Shown piece after piece: positions 61,924-64,000 of a DNA stretch of 64,000 nucleotides (position 1 is its first letter; every line of letters starts with the position of its first letter). Position numbers and translations under genes: made by a program. Below the pieces are notes generated by a model that was given only the letters and a program-made list of their open reading frames with translations, was not told the DNA's origin and did no database searches. Origin of the DNA: PALSA-1004 sp963829085. GTDB taxonomy: Bacteria > Pseudomonadota > Gammaproteobacteria > Burkholderiales > SG8-41. The stretch is from assembly GCA_963829085.1 (NCBI GenBank), contig CAWHHJ010000010.1, forward strand, positions 1 to 64,000, in the 5' to 3' direction.

Positions 61924-63852
61924 ATGCCTTTAATTACTCTCGACGGTGCCTGCCTTGCATTCGGCCATGTCGCATTGCTCGATCATGCGGATCTCGTCAT
62001 CGAGCGTGGCGAGCGTATCGGTCTGATCGGGCGCAACGGCACCGGAAAATCGAGCCTGTTGAAAGTTATCGCGCAGGAATTGCCGCTCGACGATGGCAAG
62101 CTGTGGCGCGAGCCGGCCCTCAAAGTCGCGACAGTCGACCAGGAGCCCGCATTCAATAGCGACGCGACGGTATTTGATGCGGTCGCGGCGGGCTTCGGCG
62201 AGCAGACCGCGCTGCTACACGAATATCACGAGCTTACGCATCAGCTCGCTGATGAAACAGCTGATCATGTGGTGCTGCTCGAACGCATGCACGAGCTGCA
62301 GACTGCTTTTGAACACAACGACGGCTGGAGCGCGAACTCGCGCATCGAGACGACGATAGACCGGCTCGGGCTCGATGCAGATGCGCGCGTCGGGACGTTG
62401 TCGGGCGGACTAAAGAAGCGCGTTGCGCTCGGGCGTGCACTGGTAACCGACCCCGACTTGCTGCTGCTCGACGAACCGACGAATCACCTGGATGTGTCCG
62501 GCATAGAATGGCTGGAAGAGCTTCTCATCAACTTCACTGGCAGCGTCCTGTTCGTCACTCACGACCGGCGCTTCCTCGATAACGTAACCACACGCGTCGT
62601 CGAACTCGATCGCGGAAGACTTGCGAGTTTCCCGGGTAACTACGCGCAGTACCAGCGCCGTAAGGAAGAGCTGCTCAGCGCGGAAGCCCAGCAGAATGCA
62701 AGATTCGACAAATTGCTTGCGCAGGAAGAAGTGTGGATACGCAAGGGCATCGAGGCGAGACGCACCCGAAACGAAGGCCGCGTGCTGCGGCTTGAACAGC
62801 TAAGACGTGAGCGAGCCGCGCGTCGTGATCGGCTCGGCCGCGTCACCCTGGAAGTGTCCGCCGGGGAGCGCTCCGGCAAGCTTGTCGCTGAGCTCGAACA
62901 TGTAAGCAAAAACTTCGGCGCCCGGCGCGTTATCACTGATTTCTCATGCGTGATCCAGCGCGGCGACAAAGTTGGGCTGCTGGGACCGAATGGCTGCGGC
63001 AAGACAACCTTGCTGAAGTTGCTGCTGGGGGAGATCGAGCCTGATGCGGGTCGCGTGCGTCGCGGCACAAAGCTGTCGATCGCTTACTTTGACCAGTTTC
63101 GCGCTCAGCTCGATGACGAATCGACGCTCGCTGAGGTGATCAGTCCGGGCTCTGACTTTGTGGAGATCGGCGGCACGCGCAAGCATGTCATTTCATACCT
63201 CGGCGATTTCCTGTTTCCGCCCGAGCGGGCGCGGGCGAAAGTCGCCAGCCTCTCCGGCGGCGAACGCAATCGTCTCCTGCTCGCGCGGCTTTTCGCACAG
63301 CCTGCGAACGTGCTCGTGCTCGACGAACCGACCAATGATCTGGACATCGAGACTCTGGAGCTGCTTGAAGCGCTATTGCAGGAATACTCGGGCACTTTGT
63401 TTCTCGTCAGCCACGACCGGACCTTTCTCGACAATCTTGTAACGCAAGTCATCGCTTTCGAGGGCGACGGCAAGTTAATTGAGTACGCGGGCGGCTACGA
63501 AGACTGGCGGCGGGCCAAACAATTCGCCGCGGACGCATCGCGCAAAGCCGAGCCTCGTGCAAGCGAGCGTAAATCGGCGGCGCAACCCGCACCTCGCGCC
63601 CGAGGGCGCGAATTAAGCTACAAGGAGGCGCGGGAACTGGATGCGCTACCCGACCGGCTTGCGGCCCTCGAGCACGAGCAGGCCGCTGTTTCCGAGCGCC
63701 TGACGGACCCGTTGCTCTATCGAAACGAGCCGGAGCAGGTCAGCGTTTTGAAAGCGAAACTTGCGGCGATTGAAACGGAACTCGCGGACGGACTCGCGCG
63801 CTGGGAGACGCTCGAGAGCCGCGTGACGGCCGCCAACGCGCCTGAAAAATGA
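61924..63852 (+). CDS. uup: ABC-F family ATPase, Uup type
   Basis: Start at ATG 61924 (MPLITLDGACLAFGHVALLD). 642 residues with two ATPase domains. First: Walker A GLIGRNGTGKSSLLKVIA, signature TLSGGLKKRVALGRAL, Walker B LLLLDEPTNHLDV. Second: Walker A GLLGPNGCGKTTLLKLLL, signature SLSGGERNRLLLARL, Walker B VLVLDEPTNDLDI. The C-terminal 90 residues are a charged coiled coil (ALEHEQAAVSERLTDPLLY), as in Uup. No membrane segment; ABC-F proteins act on ribosomes or DNA, and Uup affects precise transposon excision. Confidence 0.94.
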   Translation: MPLITLDGACLAFGHVALLDHADLVIERGERIGLIGRNGTGKSSLLKVIAQELPLDDGKLWREPALKVATVDQEPAFNSDATVFDAVAAGFGEQTALLHEYHELTHQLADETADHVVLLERMHELQTAFEHNDGWSANSRIETTIDRLGLDADARVGTLSGGLKKRVALGRALVTDPDLLLLDEPTNHLDVSGIEWLEELLINFTGSVLFVTHDRRFLDNVTTRVVELDRGRLASFPGNYAQYQRRKEELLSAEAQQNARFDKLLAQEEVWIRKGIEARRTRNEGRVLRLEQLRRERAARRDRLGRVTLEVSAGERSGKLVAELEHVSKNFGARRVITDFSCVIQRGDKVGLLGPNGCGKTTLLKLLLGEIEPDAGRVRRGTKLSIAYFDQFRAQLDDESTLAEVISPGSDFVEIGGTRKHVISYLGDFLFPPERARAKVASLSGGERNRLLLARLFAQPANVLVLDEPTNDLDIETLELLEALLQEYSGTLFLVSHDRTFLDNLVTQVIAFEGDGKLIEYAGGYEDWRRAKQFAADASRKAEPRASERKSAAQPAPRARGRELSYKEARELDALPDRLAALEHEQAAVSERLTDPLLYRNEPEQVSVLKAKLAAIETELADGLARWETLESRVTAANAPEK

Positions 63853-63870
63853 TCAGGCCACGATTGCTCG

Positions 63871-64000
63871 ATGGCTGATTTCTGGCGCTCCTGCGGTTAC
63901 GACTTGCTCGACCATGACGCCGCGGGCCGCCTGGTTGTCACCGATGACTATCTGCGCGCCTATTACTTACGTCCGGAGCTGGCCCCTAACGACGCATCGT
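63871..64000 (+). CDS. Uncharacterised protein, N-terminal part (DUF6352-like)
   Basis: ATG at 63871 gives MADFWRSCGYDLLDHDAAGR, LVVTDDYLRAYYLRPELAP and runs off the right edge. The FWxSxGY...VTDDFLRAY..RPELAP opening resembles a family I recall as DUF6352 from betaproteobacteria; function unknown. It is cut by the window end after about 43 codons. Confidence 0.6.
   Translation, partial: MADFWRSCGYDLLDHDAAGRLVVTDDYLRAYYLRPELAPNDAS

Overview
The window looks like two very different kinds of sequence joined at about 14.5 kb. From about 14.65 kb to the end it reads as one coherent stretch of a betaproteobacterial (Burkholderiales-like) genome. The evidence is seven Bug/TctC-type solute receptors, a TAXI receptor, a DctPQM TRAP transporter, a PrpF-type isomerase, a TcuA-like flavoprotein, and three PEP-CTERM proteins of the kind found in exosortase-bearing betaproteobacteria. 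This is inferred from protein families, not from a phylogeny.

Positions 1 to about 14.5 kb are dense with frameshifts and appear to be made of pieces of unrelated genomes cut in mid-gene. Order: 3' end of a transketolase and a class A beta-lactamase-like protein (1-2.2 kb); an APC permease fragment (2.26-3.28 kb, minus strand); a membrane/HD-GYP/GAF protein (3.28-5.0 kb, minus); an 18-bp tandem repeat (5.25-5.50 kb); an S8 subtilisin-like protease (5.7-7.0 kb, minus) with three hairpins beyond it; the first ~95 codons of a peptide-binding lipoprotein; then an actinobacterial-looking block with a secreted exonuclease/phosphatase-like protein, dnaK-grpE-dnaJ-hspR, a serine hydrolase and a SnoaL-like protein (7.66-14.46 kb). 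I treat this part as a probable assembly chimera of low-accuracy long reads.

Region by region after the join: 14.6-18.9 kb holds a metallo-beta-lactamase, a TAXI receptor behind a broken zinc-ribbon protein, and a Bug receptor. 19.0-28.3 kb is a catabolic block for small carboxylic acids: MmgE/PrpD, TcuA-like, a cyclase-FHA signalling protein, MFS, Bug, class II aldolase, PrpF and an AhpD-like protein. 28.4-33.2 kb has a LysR regulator, an MFS, two Bugs and a truncated hydroxyacid dehydrogenase. 33.2-41.5 kb has a fused hydantoinase A/B (oxoprolinase) and a TRAP transporter followed closely by an alkaline phosphatase. 41.5-53.4 kb has PEP-CTERM proteins (including a duplicated PepA-like pair), a methyltransferase, a response regulator, YceI, a zinc alcohol dehydrogenase, small proteins and tRNA-Arg(CCT). 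53.5-60.8 kb is the most system-like part: two DUF1028 hydrolases, two tandem Bugs, an NMT1-like receptor, another Bug, and a protein made of three fused RidA-like domains. 60.9-64 kb is housekeeping: peroxiredoxin, VOC protein, Uup-type ABC-F ATPase and the start of an uncharacterised protein.

Ten apparent breaks in the betaproteobacterial genes are each explained by exactly one extra base, and every repaired gene has a length divisible by three. That points to residual insertion errors in the consensus rather than gene decay, so these genes are annotated at their repaired full spans. No CRISPR array, integrase, transposase, rRNA or convincing prophage was seen.
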